Part shown: positions 1 through 8,500 of the stretch, in pieces | Layout of the letters: every line of letters starts with the position of its first letter | How positions within the stretch are numbered: the first letter of the stretch is position 1 | NCBI GenBank assembly: GCA_040381075.1 | Contig: JBEIHX010000001.1 | Location: 1 to 64,000, forward strand | Direction: 5' to 3' | DNA: 64,000 nt | DNA from: JBEIHX01 sp040381075 | GTDB lineage: Bacteria; Pseudomonadota; Alphaproteobacteria; Caulobacterales; Aquidulcibacteraceae | Position numbers and translations under genes: made by a program | Notes under the pieces: generated by a model | The model's database searches: none | What the model was told of the DNA's origin: nothing | What the model saw: the letters and a program-made list of their open reading frames with translations, nothing else

Positions 1-49
1 CACCCATTCCCCCCGCTACTTCTGCTAATTGGTTGTCCGCCGACGGGCC

Positions 50-226
50 CTATAGCACAACCTCGGCGACCACCTTCCCGTGCGGGTACAGACACCCGCA
101 GACGCCCGGCGCGCCCGGGCGCGCCTTAGTGGTGTTCTGGGTGACGATGGCGTTCAGCCACCCTGCGGTCTCGGCGCCGCGCAACCGGATCACGGCGCGG
201 TCGGTCAACATCACGGCTTGGCGCAT
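50..226 (-). pseudogene. truncated YgfZ/CAF17-like folate-binding protein (N-terminal remnant)
   Basis: Reads as 58 residues from an ATG preceded by GGGGAGACC. The sequence LTDRAVIRLRGAE, then WLNAIVTQNTTK and PHGKVVAEVVL, matches the start of the YgfZ/COG0354 tetrahydrofolate-binding family, whose members help maintain Fe-S enzymes and normally run 250-300 residues. An in-frame TAG at 50-52 ends it where the family continues. Neither other frame in the remaining 49 bases clearly resumes the domain. It may be a pseudogene, a nonsense or frameshift mutation, or a sequencing error near the window edge. Confidence 0.5.
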
Positions 227-276
227 TGCAGGTCTCCCCATCACAGGTGGGGTCGCGGGTTGGCCCGCGCAATGGC

Positions 277-1704
277 TCAGGCGTCCTCGCGGAACGCTGC
301 AAGGGGCGCCGGCGCAGCGGTCTGCGCGATCAGCGCCTTGGCCCGGAAGAATCGTTCAAAGCCAGGCGCGCCCATGCGGGAGCGGCCGAGGCCTGACAGC
401 TTGAAGCTCTCCTTTTCGGCTTCGTGGAACAGCGCAGTCAGGGCTGCATCGTTGAGGCTCACAGCGCCAGCATCGATGCGCCGCGCAATCGTCTCGGCCT
501 CCTCCAGCGAGCCGGCGATCACCGCCGCTGACAGGCCGTATTCGGTGTCATTGGCGAGACGAACGGCCTCGTCCTCGCTGTCAAAGGCCATCACCGGCAG
601 GATCGGACCAAAGGTTTCCTCAGTCATCACCTGCATCGCATGGGTGACATCGACCAGCACGGTCGGTCGTACCCAGAGCCCGCCGCCGTGGCGTTCTATC
701 TGCCCGCCCGTGAGCGCGCGCGCGCCCTTGGCGAAAGCGTCAGCCAGCTGATGCGCGATGACGTCGGCCTGGCGCTCGAAGATCAGGGGGCCGATATCGC
801 CGGTTGCGATGTCGGGCCAGTTGAGACGCGCCGCCTGTGCGGACGCCACGAGCCGGTCGACAAACGCGGCGTAGACTTCGCGCGCGACGTAGATTCGTTC
901 AATGGACTGGCAGGCTTGTCCAGTCGCCAGAACCGATCCGCGCAGGGCGGCCGCGACCGCATGGTCAAGGTTGGCCGTGCGGGTGATGATCAGCGGGTCC
1001 TTCCCGCCGAGTTCGAGATAGGCAGGGATCATGCGCGCCGCTGCGCCAGCAGCGATCCTGCGCCCGGTCGCCACCGAGCCGGTGAAGCAGACAAGGTCGA
1101 CCTCTCCCAGGACGTTCTGGCCCGTCGCCCCGTCGCCCGGCGCGAACGCCAGCACGGCGTTGAGGTCTGGAACCTCGCGCAGCGCCGCCCCAAAGGGCGC
1201 GAGCCAGCGGGGGGTCACCTCAGAAGGTTTGACGATCACCGCGCAGCCTGCCAGCAGGGCCGGCGTGGCGTCGATGAATGACAGCAGGAGCGGAAAATTC
1301 CAGGGAGAGATCACGCCCACAAGCCCGTAGGGCGTCCACTCGGTCCGATGGCGAATGGCGGGCGCGCTCAGTCCCTGGCGCCACGTCGCGGAAAGAAGAT
1401 GCGGCGTCCGGGCGCACCAGCCGGCGATCGCGCCGCGCACGCTCGCTACTTCCATGGCGGCGACACGGCGGCGTCCGGTGTCCACTTCGAGCGCCGCGGC
1501 GATGGCCGCGCCATGGCGGTCCAGTGCGCCGGCGAAGGCCTGCATCACGGCGATGCGCTCACCCAGGGGACGCGCCGCCCACCCGGACTGGGCGGTGCGC
1601 AGCGCGCGCGCGCGTGCACGCACGCCGCCCTCGCCCGGCGCCTCAAAAGCATAATCGATCTCGCCGGTTCGCGGGTTGCGGGCGTGCAGGGTTCGCTCAC
1701 TCAA
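277..1704 (-). CDS. NAD(P)-dependent aldehyde dehydrogenase (coniferyl-aldehyde-dehydrogenase-like)
   Basis: 475-residue cytosolic aldehyde dehydrogenase, oxidising an aldehyde to an acid with NAD(P)+. Seen: PWNF oxyanion/cofactor motif near residue 134, KPSE near 159, FTGS near 207, general base Glu231 in ELGGKDP and nucleophile Cys265 in GQACQS. The length suits the shorter ALDH subfamily that includes coniferyl aldehyde dehydrogenases. The start is TTG and overlaps the end of the upstream oxidase by 8 bp, which implies translational coupling. With the FAD oxidase next to it, a plausible job is taking an alcohol or hydroxy acid through aldehyde to acid; the substrate is not readable from sequence. 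Confidence 0.9.
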   Translation of the reverse strand: MSERTLHARNPRTGEIDYAFEAPGEGGVRARARALRTAQSGWAARPLGERIAVMQAFAGALDRHGAAIAAALEVDTGRRRVAAMEVASVRGAIAGWCARTPHLLSATWRQGLSAPAIRHRTEWTPYGLVGVISPWNFPLLLSFIDATPALLAGCAVIVKPSEVTPRWLAPFGAALREVPDLNAVLAFAPGDGATGQNVLGEVDLVCFTGSVATGRRIAAGAAARMIPAYLELGGKDPLIITRTANLDHAVAAALRGSVLATGQACQSIERIYVAREVYAAFVDRLVASAQAARLNWPDIATGDIGPLIFERQADVIAHQLADAFAKGARALTGGQIERHGGGLWVRPTVLVDVTHAMQVMTEETFGPILPVMAFDSEDEAVRLANDTEYGLSAAVIAGSLEEAETIARRIDAGAVSLNDAALTALFHEAEKESFKLSGLGRSRMGAPGFERFFRAKALIAQTAAPAPLAAFREDA

Positions 1705-3289
1705 GGCCGAGGGCTCCAGGGTTCAGCTGCCTGTGGGGATCCAGCAGCGTTTTGACGCCCTCAACAAGGGCGAATGTCGCAGGCGCGCGGGTTGCGCGGT
1801 ACGGGTAGGTGCGCCCGACCTGGAAGTGGGCCGCGCCATGGCTGGCGAAGACGTCGAGCACGGCCGCGCGCAGGGCGGCGACCAAAGCGCTTGCGTCTGG
1901 ACTGTCTGCGTGCGCGGGCAGGCGTTTGAGAAAGCCTGGCTCCACCGTGGCCTCATGGATCGCGTAGCGCACGCCTGGCCAGAAGAAGACCGGTTCGATC
2001 AGGAACCCCACCGTCGACAGGGTGGTGAGCATGTAACCGTGGGAGACGCCAAGCCGCTCCATATCGGCGCGCCGGCGTTCGAACTGCGCCTCGATGTCAG
2101 TCCAGCAGGCGTCGGCGCGCGAATGCGCCACCACACCGTGGATCGGAACCCAACGCTCGCCTTCAGGCCCCAGAATGTTGTTGAGCGGGGTGAACGGATT
2201 TGAGCGGATGACTTTGGGAATGGTGTTTACGATTTCCGCGCCGCCATGGGTGCGTGCGATCTGCTTCAGGTACGTCATGTCGGCGGCGACGCCATCCTGG
2301 GATCGTCCCTCAACGACCCAATGCAGCGAATATGCGTTCCTCGCGAGGAAACTTCGTCCTGCCATCGCCATGCGGGCGCCTTCTGCAACGCCACTCATCA
2401 GGTTTTTCTGACCACTGACGACCCCGGCGAGCGCCCTGGCGTCCGCTATGAGGCTCGCCCGTTTCAGGCGCACCGCGGCGAGATGGGGGTCAAAGCCGAT
2501 GACTTCACACGCTATCCCTTCGCGCGCCAGTGCAGACATGGCCGCGGCGAGGGTCTGCCGGTCGGCGAATTCGAAACTTGCCCAGTCCTCGTGGTCCGGC
2601 GCCTTGATGAGGCGCAGCGTGGCCTCCGCCTTGATGGCGAAGGCGCCTGCATCGCCAAGAAACAGCCCCGTCAGGTCCGGGCCGTCATGGCGGAAAAATC
2701 CTGATTCGCCGGCGTGTCCGGGGGAGCCCGTGGCGACCGGCGTCCCGTCTGCCGTCACCACGGTGAGGCTGAGAACGCTGTCGGCGCTCGGCCCGTAGGC
2801 GCCTGCCCCGAACAGTGCGTTGTTCTGCGAAAGGCCGCCGCCGATGGTGGAGGATATGCCCGACAGAGGTCCCCAGAACGGTGTGCGCAGGCCATGCGGT
2901 TTCAAGGCTGCGAGCAGTTCGGCCCAGGTCGCCCCGGCTTCCACCCGCACGGTCATATCCTGCGTGCTGATGTCGAGGATCCGGTTCATGCGCCGAAGGT
3001 CGAGCACCACCCCTCCGGGCGCATCTGCGACATAGCCTCTGGTGTAGCTCATGCCGCCGCCGCGCGGCAGGATGGCGCGTCCGGATGCGTGAATGAGCCT
3101 GAGCGCGTCGCACAACTGCGGGGTGGAGCCCGGCGCGACCACAATGTCAGCCAGTCCGCCCTCGGCCCAGATGTCCTGCGACATCAGCCGGCGGGTCATT
3201 TCGTCCGTATGGACATGATCAATCCCGATGACCGTCTGCAGCGCCCCAGCGAGGCTCTCGATAGTTTGCATGTGCGCGGTGTCGGGCAT
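1697..3289 (-). CDS. FAD-binding oxidase (GlcD / vanillyl-alcohol-oxidase type)
   Basis: 530-residue flavoprotein. The N-terminal PCMH-type FAD domain is visible from residue ~20 to ~220 (DIVVAPGS, LPRGGGMSYTRGY, TIGGGLSQNN). A C-terminal FAD-oxidase domain follows and ends with the family-typical LLDPHRQLNPGALGL. Such enzymes oxidise 2-hydroxy acids or aromatic alcohols. The chosen ATG at 3287-3289 follows GAGGAT, which overlaps the stop of the upstream membrane gene; a longer frame to 3343 would overlap that gene and adds nothing conserved. It overlaps the aldehyde dehydrogenase by 8 bp, so the three genes form one transcription unit. p-Cresol methylhydroxylase and D-lactate dehydrogenase subfamilies cannot be separated by eye. 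Confidence 0.88.
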   Translation of the reverse strand: MPDTAHMQTIESLAGALQTVIGIDHVHTDEMTRRLMSQDIWAEGGLADIVVAPGSTPQLCDALRLIHASGRAILPRGGGMSYTRGYVADAPGGVVLDLRRMNRILDISTQDMTVRVEAGATWAELLAALKPHGLRTPFWGPLSGISSTIGGGLSQNNALFGAGAYGPSADSVLSLTVVTADGTPVATGSPGHAGESGFFRHDGPDLTGLFLGDAGAFAIKAEATLRLIKAPDHEDWASFEFADRQTLAAAMSALAREGIACEVIGFDPHLAAVRLKRASLIADARALAGVVSGQKNLMSGVAEGARMAMAGRSFLARNAYSLHWVVEGRSQDGVAADMTYLKQIARTHGGAEIVNTIPKVIRSNPFTPLNNILGPEGERWVPIHGVVAHSRADACWTDIEAQFERRRADMERLGVSHGYMLTTLSTVGFLIEPVFFWPGVRYAIHEATVEPGFLKRLPAHADSPDASALVAALRAAVLDVFASHGAAHFQVGRTYPYRATRAPATFALVEGVKTLLDPHRQLNPGALGLE

Positions 3290-3297
3290 GGTGATCC

Positions 3298-3975
3298 TCA
3301 CATTGGCCTGAACACGCCAAGCGCAGCCGCGGCGATCAGGCAAGCCCAGATCACGTGGACAAAGTGTCTGGATAATGTCAGTGAGCGGTCTATCGCAGCG
3401 TTGACGTCCAGGCTTGGACCATCCTGAAGCAGCGACGAAAAGGCGGCCTTGAACTCCGCCAGGATAGGCCGGATGGCGAGGCCGCAGGCGATCGCCGCAG
3501 CGAACAGCAGGAGTTTGAGCGACAGGAACATGGGAAGGTCGCTGCCTGTCCAGCCCGCGAGCCCGAAGAGGCCTTGAAGGCTTGTCACCGTCAGCCCTGC
3601 GGCCAGCATGACGCGCAGGACCCGATCAGCGCGCGCCATGACACCCGGCGGCGTGCTCTCGCGCCGATGAAGGTGCGCGGCGAGGGCGCTCCATGCGACC
3701 GCGAGCGCTGCAGCCAGCCCCGTCCAGATCCACGGCGCAGCCAGGCCGCCGGATGCCGTTGCGAGGCCCAGACCCGTTGGAAAGGTCCAGATGAGGGCGT
3801 AGCGCGGCGCCATGTCGACGCCGTTCAGAACCCGGGCTGCAAGGGCCCGTTCAGGCGTTGACAGATCAACTCGGGTGATGAACCGGCTGGCGTAGTAGGC
3901 CCCCAGATCGCCGCCCAGCCAGTAGACGAACGCCAGGATGTGCAGCAGGGCAAAGAGGCTTGCAACCAACTCCAC
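3298..3975 (-). CDS. six-helix integral membrane protein, possibly haem-binding (HemJ/CopD-like)
   Basis: 225 residues from a GTG start preceded by GGAGGG at good spacing. About six hydrophobic segments are visible. The first contains HILAFVYWLGGDLGAYYA, a His followed by WxGG as in the first helix of HemJ, CopD and related four- to six-helix haem or quinone proteins. A further His pair (RHFVHVIW) lies in the last helix. It sits 8 bp upstream of the FAD oxidase, so it could be a membrane electron acceptor or anchor for that enzyme, but this is inference from position. No exact family was recognised. Confidence 0.7.
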   Translation of the reverse strand: MELVASLFALLHILAFVYWLGGDLGAYYASRFITRVDLSTPERALAARVLNGVDMAPRYALIWTFPTGLGLATASGGLAAPWIWTGLAAALAVAWSALAAHLHRRESTPPGVMARADRVLRVMLAAGLTVTSLQGLFGLAGWTGSDLPMFLSLKLLLFAAAIACGLAIRPILAEFKAAFSSLLQDGPSLDVNAAIDRSLTLSRHFVHVIWACLIAAAALGVFRPM

Positions 3976-4165
3976 GCTTACCCTCCGCCGTCCGGTGTGA
4001 GCGGCGCGCGTGGACCTGACCCGGCGGCGCGCCGGGCCTGGATCATACCATTGGCGATTTCTGCGAGGCAAGGGCGCGCCCGCCGGGCCATGCGGCCTGC
4101 GGGCGCCTCTGCCGTACGCCGCTCGACCTGCGGGCGCGCGCTGCTGCTGTCGCGCCGGTGCTTGC

Positions 4166-5404
4166 CTACAGCCGCTCCACGATGATCGCAGGCGCCATGC
4201 CGCCGGCTGCGCACATGGTGACGAGCCCGCGCTTGAGATCGCGCCGTTCGAGTTCGTCCACCATTGTTCCAATCAGGATCGAGCCAGTCGCTCCGATCGG
4301 GTGGCCAAGCGCCATCGCCCCGCCGTTTACATTCACCTTGTCGCGATCGAGCTTCAGATCGCGGATGAATTTTTCAGCAACGACGGCGAAGGCTTCGTTG
4401 ATTTCCCAAAGATCGATGTCGTCGATGGTCAGTCCGGCGCGGTCGAGAACCTTGCGCGCGGCGGGAACCGGGGCGTTCAGCATCAGTGTCGGGCTGTCGC
4501 CCATATTGGCCATCGCCACCACACGTGCGCGCGGCTTCAGGCCGTTCTTTCTGGCGTAATCCGGCGAGGCGAGAAGCACTGCCGCGGCGCCGTCGACGAC
4601 GCCTGAGGAGTTGCCAGCGTGGTGGACGTGGACGATGTTCAGGTCGGGATAGACCTGCCGGATCAGGCCGCCAAAGGTGGTGCCCTGGTCATCGAGCGGA
4701 AAATTCGCCATCGCTTCAAAGGACGGCTTGAGCGCGGCGAGACCCTCGAGTGTTGTTTGCGGCCGGGGAAACTCCTCCTTGTCGAGCGCCAGCGAGCCGT
4801 CTTCGTGATAGACGGGAGTGAGGCTCTTGTCGAAATGGCCGCCACGGATCGCCGCGTCGGCGCGCTGTTGGCTGACATAGGCGAGTTCATCAAGGGCGGC
4901 GCGGGGGATTCCTTCCAGGGTCGCAATCGCATCGGCGCAAACGCCCTGGTGGGATTGGGGATGGCGCGCGCGCAGACGCAGATTGCCGCTGTCCATGAAG
5001 GGCGGCGCCTTCGGATCTGCTGTAGAGCTTGTGTAACTCATCATCTCCGTGCCGCCGGCGATCACAAGGCTCTCCATGCCTGACATGATCGAGGCGGCCG
5101 CCATGTTCACGCTGGTGATGCCGGAGCCGCAGAAACGGTCGAGGGTCACGCCTGACGTCCGGATGTCATAGCCGGCGTCGAGCGCGGCCATGCGCCCGAG
5201 GTCGCCGCCCTGCTTGCCGCGCTGGCTCGACGTCCCCCAGACAATGTCGTCGACGTCGGCGGTCTTGAGCCCGTTGCGTTCAGCGAGTCCTTTGAGCACC
5301 GCCGCGCCCAGCTGTTGCGGATGGATGGACGCGAGCGCGCCCTTGCCAACTTTGCCGATCCCGCGCGGGGTGCGGCAGGCGTCGATGATCCAGGCTTCAG
5401 GCAT
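4166..5404 (-). CDS. acetyl-CoA C-acyltransferase (thiolase)
   Basis: 412-residue cytosolic thiolase that condenses or cleaves beta-ketoacyl-CoA. The nucleophile Cys92 is in LDRFCGSG, the second catalytic pair is His368 in GHPIGATG and Cys398 in MCAAGGMAPA, and NEAFAV is present. Length and motifs fit the FadA/AtoB family; biosynthetic and degradative members cannot be distinguished by eye. It precedes the membrane protein and FAD oxidase on the same strand with a 190-bp spacer, so it may be separately transcribed. The 473-bp spacer upstream holds two tandem arrays and a hairpin and no credible gene. Confidence 0.92.
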   Translation of the reverse strand: MPEAWIIDACRTPRGIGKVGKGALASIHPQQLGAAVLKGLAERNGLKTADVDDIVWGTSSQRGKQGGDLGRMAALDAGYDIRTSGVTLDRFCGSGITSVNMAAASIMSGMESLVIAGGTEMMSYTSSTADPKAPPFMDSGNLRLRARHPQSHQGVCADAIATLEGIPRAALDELAYVSQQRADAAIRGGHFDKSLTPVYHEDGSLALDKEEFPRPQTTLEGLAALKPSFEAMANFPLDDQGTTFGGLIRQVYPDLNIVHVHHAGNSSGVVDGAAAVLLASPDYARKNGLKPRARVVAMANMGDSPTLMLNAPVPAARKVLDRAGLTIDDIDLWEINEAFAVVAEKFIRDLKLDRDKVNVNGGAMALGHPIGATGSILIGTMVDELERRDLKRGLVTMCAAGGMAPAIIVERL

Positions 5405-5525
5405 GGGCGTTTCTCCATGGTGGGTGCGCCAGGATCATAAGCCGTGTCGGCGGCGGGCCAAGCCGGACGTAGGGGAAAGGGGTTTGCGGGGACGGACATT
5501 TGGAGCGCGGAGAGCTGGGCGGCGT

Positions 5526-5585
5526 GCGACCTGGCGGAAGGCGACCTGCCGGAAGGCGACCTGGCGGAACGCGACCCGGGGCCGG
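5526..5585. repeat. tandem array, 15-bp unit x 4
   Basis: Unit GCGACCTGGCGGAAG in four head-to-tail copies; the fourth is diverged in its second half. It lies in the spacer between the L,D-transpeptidase gene and the thiolase gene. In one frame it would read as a pentapeptide repeat (GDLAE), but no gene-like frame or ribosome binding site surrounds it. Confidence 0.85.
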
Positions 5586-5620
5586 GGTCGTTCAGGGCCA
5601 AGGTCGTTCGGGGCCAAGGT
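5586..5620. repeat. tandem array, 16-bp unit x 2 plus 3 bp
   Basis: Unit GGTCGTTC(A/G)GGGCCAA in two copies plus the first three bases of a third. It abuts the 15-bp array with no gap although the unit sequence is unrelated. Confidence 0.75.
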
Positions 5621-5645
5621 GAGGGGCCCTGAGGGAGGGCCCCTC
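5621..5645 (-). terminator. perfect 10-bp hairpin between tandem arrays and L,D-transpeptidase gene
   Basis: Arms GAGGGGCCCT and AGGGCCCCTC pair perfectly around a 5-base loop. It lies downstream of the minus-strand L,D-transpeptidase gene and could end its transcript. There is no T-run after the stem, so an intrinsic terminator is only a possibility. Confidence 0.4.
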
Positions 5646-5877
5646 GGGGCCGGATGTCACGCCGCTGGCTGGCAGGGGTGGTCCTGTACGGTGCTGTGGA
5701 AACGGACGATGGTGAGCGTGGTCCCTGGGGGCAGGCCCCCCGCAAGCCGGGCGCCTGCGAGCCGGGCCGAGGCGGGCAGGGCGCCATCGCGAACCGCCGC
5801 CGGGCAGGGCGATCATCGGCCTTTCGTTCCGGGGCCTGCAGGGCGCGGGCCGCCAGGAGACGTTGATCGGGTTCCGA

Positions 5878-6525
5878 TCAGGCGTCGGCGTAGAGCAGGC
5901 CGCCCCCGTCAATGGCGGTGAGCACGCGTGGCAGGACCGCTTCGTCAACCACGAAACAGCCATTCGACCGGCCAAGTTTGCCATGTGTGCGCGCCATATC
6001 CTCGCTGACATACCATTCGCTGTGCAGCACGATGGCGCGGGCGCGGGCGTTGGCGTTTGCCGGATCAAGACCGTCCAGGCGCAGCGACAGGCCGTGTTTG
6101 CCCTGGTAACGTTCAGCGCCTGCGAAGGCGCCCAGCGGGGTCATGTTCGAGCCGGGCACATCGCCAAAGCGGGATGCAACCCCGCTGTGGTCCGGATCGC
6201 TGCCCTTGCCATGGGCGACGAGGAAGCTGTCCACGGCCCCGGCGTGAAGATCGATCAGGAACAGGCGCGGCGTGCGCGACGGCATTGCAAGATCCACAAC
6301 GGCCAGACGATCCGTGCGGCGGATCTCCGGCCGGGCCAGGGCCGCCCTGGCGCGCTCCAGCAGAGCGGGGCGGATCAAGCCCAAGCGATAGGGCGTGACG
6401 GCTTGGGCGATGTCCCCCGATGCGGCGGCTGCGGTCAACGACTGAGCCCTGACGGCGTGTACTGTCGCGGCGGCCCCAAGAACAGTGGCGCCGAGGCGGG
6501 CGAGCAAAGCGCGGCGAACAAGCAT
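5878..6525 (-). CDS. murein L,D-transpeptidase catalytic domain family protein
   Basis: 215 residues with an N-terminal signal peptide (residues 1-27, ending VRAQS), so periplasmic. The catalytic pattern is His168 in VLHSEWY and the nucleophile Cys190 in GRSNGC, the L,D-transpeptidase SxGC arrangement found in the PF13645-type family. VAHGKGSDP and GVASRFGDVPGSNMTP are also typical. Such enzymes form 3-3 cross-links or attach proteins to peptidoglycan. The ATG follows a purine-rich GAGAAGGAAAGG. A far longer minus-strand frame extends upstream but is an artefact of GC-rich sequence and runs antisense to the phosphotransferase gene. Confidence 0.85.
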   Translation of the reverse strand: MLVRRALLARLGATVLGAAATVHAVRAQSLTAAAASGDIAQAVTPYRLGLIRPALLERARAALARPEIRRTDRLAVVDLAMPSRTPRLFLIDLHAGAVDSFLVAHGKGSDPDHSGVASRFGDVPGSNMTPLGAFAGAERYQGKHGLSLRLDGLDPANANARARAIVLHSEWYVSEDMARTHGKLGRSNGCFVVDEAVLPRVLTAIDGGGLLYADA

Positions 6526-6780
6526 GAGACTGCCTTTCCTTCTCCGGTCCTTCTCCGGCGGGAGAGTGTCTGAGGAGCGCGGTTCCGCCAAGCCCCGCTC
6601 CTGTCCAAGCCGTCTTGCAACCGCTGGCGCGCTGCAAACGCACCGCGTGTCGCGGCCCTGGTTGCTCCCCAAACCGGCCGTTGCAATACAACGCCAGGAA
6701 TTCCCGTACGTCGCCCGCATGGTGCGCCGGTCGCCGCCAGCCGGCGCCAGGAGCGCGCGGACCTCCGCAGGAGGCTTGCC

Positions 6781-6804
6781 CCGATTGGCGGATCCGCCAA
6801 TCGG
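6781..6804. promoter_or_regulatory. perfect 24-bp palindrome in a divergent intergenic region
   Basis: CCGATTGGCGGA is followed directly by its exact reverse complement. It lies in the 438-bp spacer between the divergently transcribed L,D-transpeptidase and phosphotransferase genes, about 160 bp from the latter. A symmetric operator for a dimeric or tetrameric regulator is the simplest reading. The rest of the spacer shows no gene. Confidence 0.55.
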
Positions 6805-6963
6805 CGCCAGGGCGCCTGTCGTGCGGGTCGCCAGACCCGGGCGGGACTTGGCGTTGCGCTGCGAGGCGCTATTGTGCGCTGGAAGAAAGACGGCCTTTGC
6901 GGCGGCCCGAGGACGACAACACGGCGAAAGCGGGCGCCAGCGCCCCGCGACGGGGAAAGACCA

Positions 6964-8085
6964 ATGAGCGATACGACAACGAGCGGTGCGACACCGAGCG
7001 GTTCGACACCGAGCGATCCGATGGTGGAAGACGTGTTTTCCGGCACCAAGCCGGTGGAGGAGCGCCATCGCATTGACGATGCGGCGCTCGCGGAATGGAT
7101 GTCCGCCAATGTCGAGGGGTACCGCGGGCCGCTTGAGGTGCGTCAGTTCAAGGGCGGGCAGTCCAACCCGACCTATCAGCTGGTGACCCCGCAACGCAGA
7201 TACGTCCTGCGGCGCAAGCCGCCCGGCAAACTGCTGCCCAGTGCGCATGCGGTCGATCGTGAGTACAGGGTCATCGCCGCACTTTATCCAACCGGCTTCC
7301 CCGTCGCCCGACCGTATGCGCTTTGTACTGACGAGTCTGTCATTGGAACGATGTTCTACGTCATGGAGAATGTGGAGGGGCGCATTCTGTGGGACGGGTC
7401 GCTGCCAGGCATCGACCCGTCCACCAGACGAAAGATTTACGAAGCCAAGGTCTCCACGCTCGCGGCGCTGCACACGACTGACTACAAGGCGGTCGGACTG
7501 GAGAGTTTCGGCAAGCCAGGCAGTTATTTTGCACGCCAGATCGATCGCTGGACCAAGCAGTACAAGCTCTCCGAGACCATGACTATTCCTGAGATGGACA
7601 AGCTGATTGATTATCTGCCGCGTTCGATTCCGCCGGGTGAGACAACAACGATCATTCATGGTGACTATCGGCTCGACAACATGATCCTGCATCCCAGCGA
7701 ACCGCGGGTGATCGCGGTGCTGGACTGGGAGCTGTCAACGCTTGGCGATCCGCTCGGCGACTTCACCTATCATCTTATGAATTGGGTGATGGCGCCTAAC
7801 CAGCGTTCGGGTCTCGCCGGGCTCGACCTGAAGGCGCTCGGCATTCCGACACAGGACGAATATGTCGCGATGTATTGTGAAAGGACGGGTCGTGCGGGTC
7901 TGCCGCAGACCGACTGGTACTTTGCCTACAACATGTTCCGCCTCGCCGCGATCCTTCAGGGCATCGTCGGGCGCGTGCGCGATGGCACGGCGGCGAGCGC
8001 CCATGCGGAAGCCAACGCAGAGCGTGTGGTCCCGCTCGCCCAGTCGGCCTTCGCCTTTGCGCAGCGCGCAGGCATGACCGGTTAG
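6964..8085 (+). CDS. phosphotransferase family protein (aminoglycoside-phosphotransferase fold)
   Basis: 373 residues with a kinase-like fold. Catalytic-loop Asp234 is in HGDYRLDN and metal-binding Asp254 in DWELSTLGDP, both typical of the APH/ACAD10-like phosphotransferases often found near acyl-CoA metabolism genes. The ATG follows GGGGAAAG. The first ~20 residues (SDTTTSGATPSGSTPSD) are encoded by a four-copy 15-bp tandem array and are unlike the family, whose conserved part begins around residue 25. The substrate is unknown; an antibiotic-resistance role is not implied. Confidence 0.88.
   Translation: MSDTTTSGATPSGSTPSDPMVEDVFSGTKPVEERHRIDDAALAEWMSANVEGYRGPLEVRQFKGGQSNPTYQLVTPQRRYVLRRKPPGKLLPSAHAVDREYRVIAALYPTGFPVARPYALCTDESVIGTMFYVMENVEGRILWDGSLPGIDPSTRRKIYEAKVSTLAALHTTDYKAVGLESFGKPGSYFARQIDRWTKQYKLSETMTIPEMDKLIDYLPRSIPPGETTTIIHGDYRLDNMILHPSEPRVIAVLDWELSTLGDPLGDFTYHLMNWVMAPNQRSGLAGLDLKALGIPTQDEYVAMYCERTGRAGLPQTDWYFAYNMFRLAAILQGIVGRVRDGTAASAHAEANAERVVPLAQSAFAFAQRAGMTG
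6966..7025. repeat. tandem array, 15-bp unit x 4, inside a coding start
   Basis: Unit GAGCGGT(G/T)CGACACC and variants in four copies beginning two bases after the A of the phosphotransferase start codon. The 15-bp period keeps the reading frame and gives the S(G/D)xTP pentapeptide pattern. Confidence 0.85.
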
Positions 8086-8226
8086 AGCGCCGCCGCACCG
8101 CCGGCCGCCAGTCGGTCCTTTGGGCTTTGGGCGTGTGCTCGCCCGCCTGAGCGCAGAGCGGTGGGCTGCGGGCCGGGCCGGCATGGTCGGCGCGACGGCC
8201 GCGTGTGTCCGGGCGGCCGCAAAGAC

Positions 8227-8306
8227 CAGGTCGGGCCAATCACAGGACCAGTCTAAATCCGGACAGGCCGGTATCGGGACAAGCCAGGATCCGCACAGGC
8301 CAGCGG
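8227..8306. repeat. degenerate tandem array, 16-bp unit x 5
   Basis: Five diverged 16-bp units of the type CCGGACAGGCCGGTAT / CGGGACAAGCCAGGAT. They lie in the 415-bp spacer between the phosphotransferase and OmpA-type genes. The spacer shows no other feature apart from the ribosome binding site of the next gene. Confidence 0.6.
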
Positions 8307-8500
8307 CGCACCATGTTGGCGGCTTTGGGATGGTCTGCCTCGCTCGCGGTGCGCGCTTGCGTCCTGGTCGCGCCGCTGTGGCGATCCTGACGCCGCTGCG
8401 CGCCAATGGCCGCCCAACGCACATGGGGCGCGTGACCTGCGGCCTCGCATCGCCTATCAGGGCGCGCCGGCAGATCGGCAGGGCCTGCAGCGGAGATGTC

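Noticed and set aside
5878..7692. 604-codon minus-strand frame as one large gene
   Set aside because: Only its last 215 codons match a family (L,D-transpeptidase). The rest is antisense to the phosphotransferase gene.
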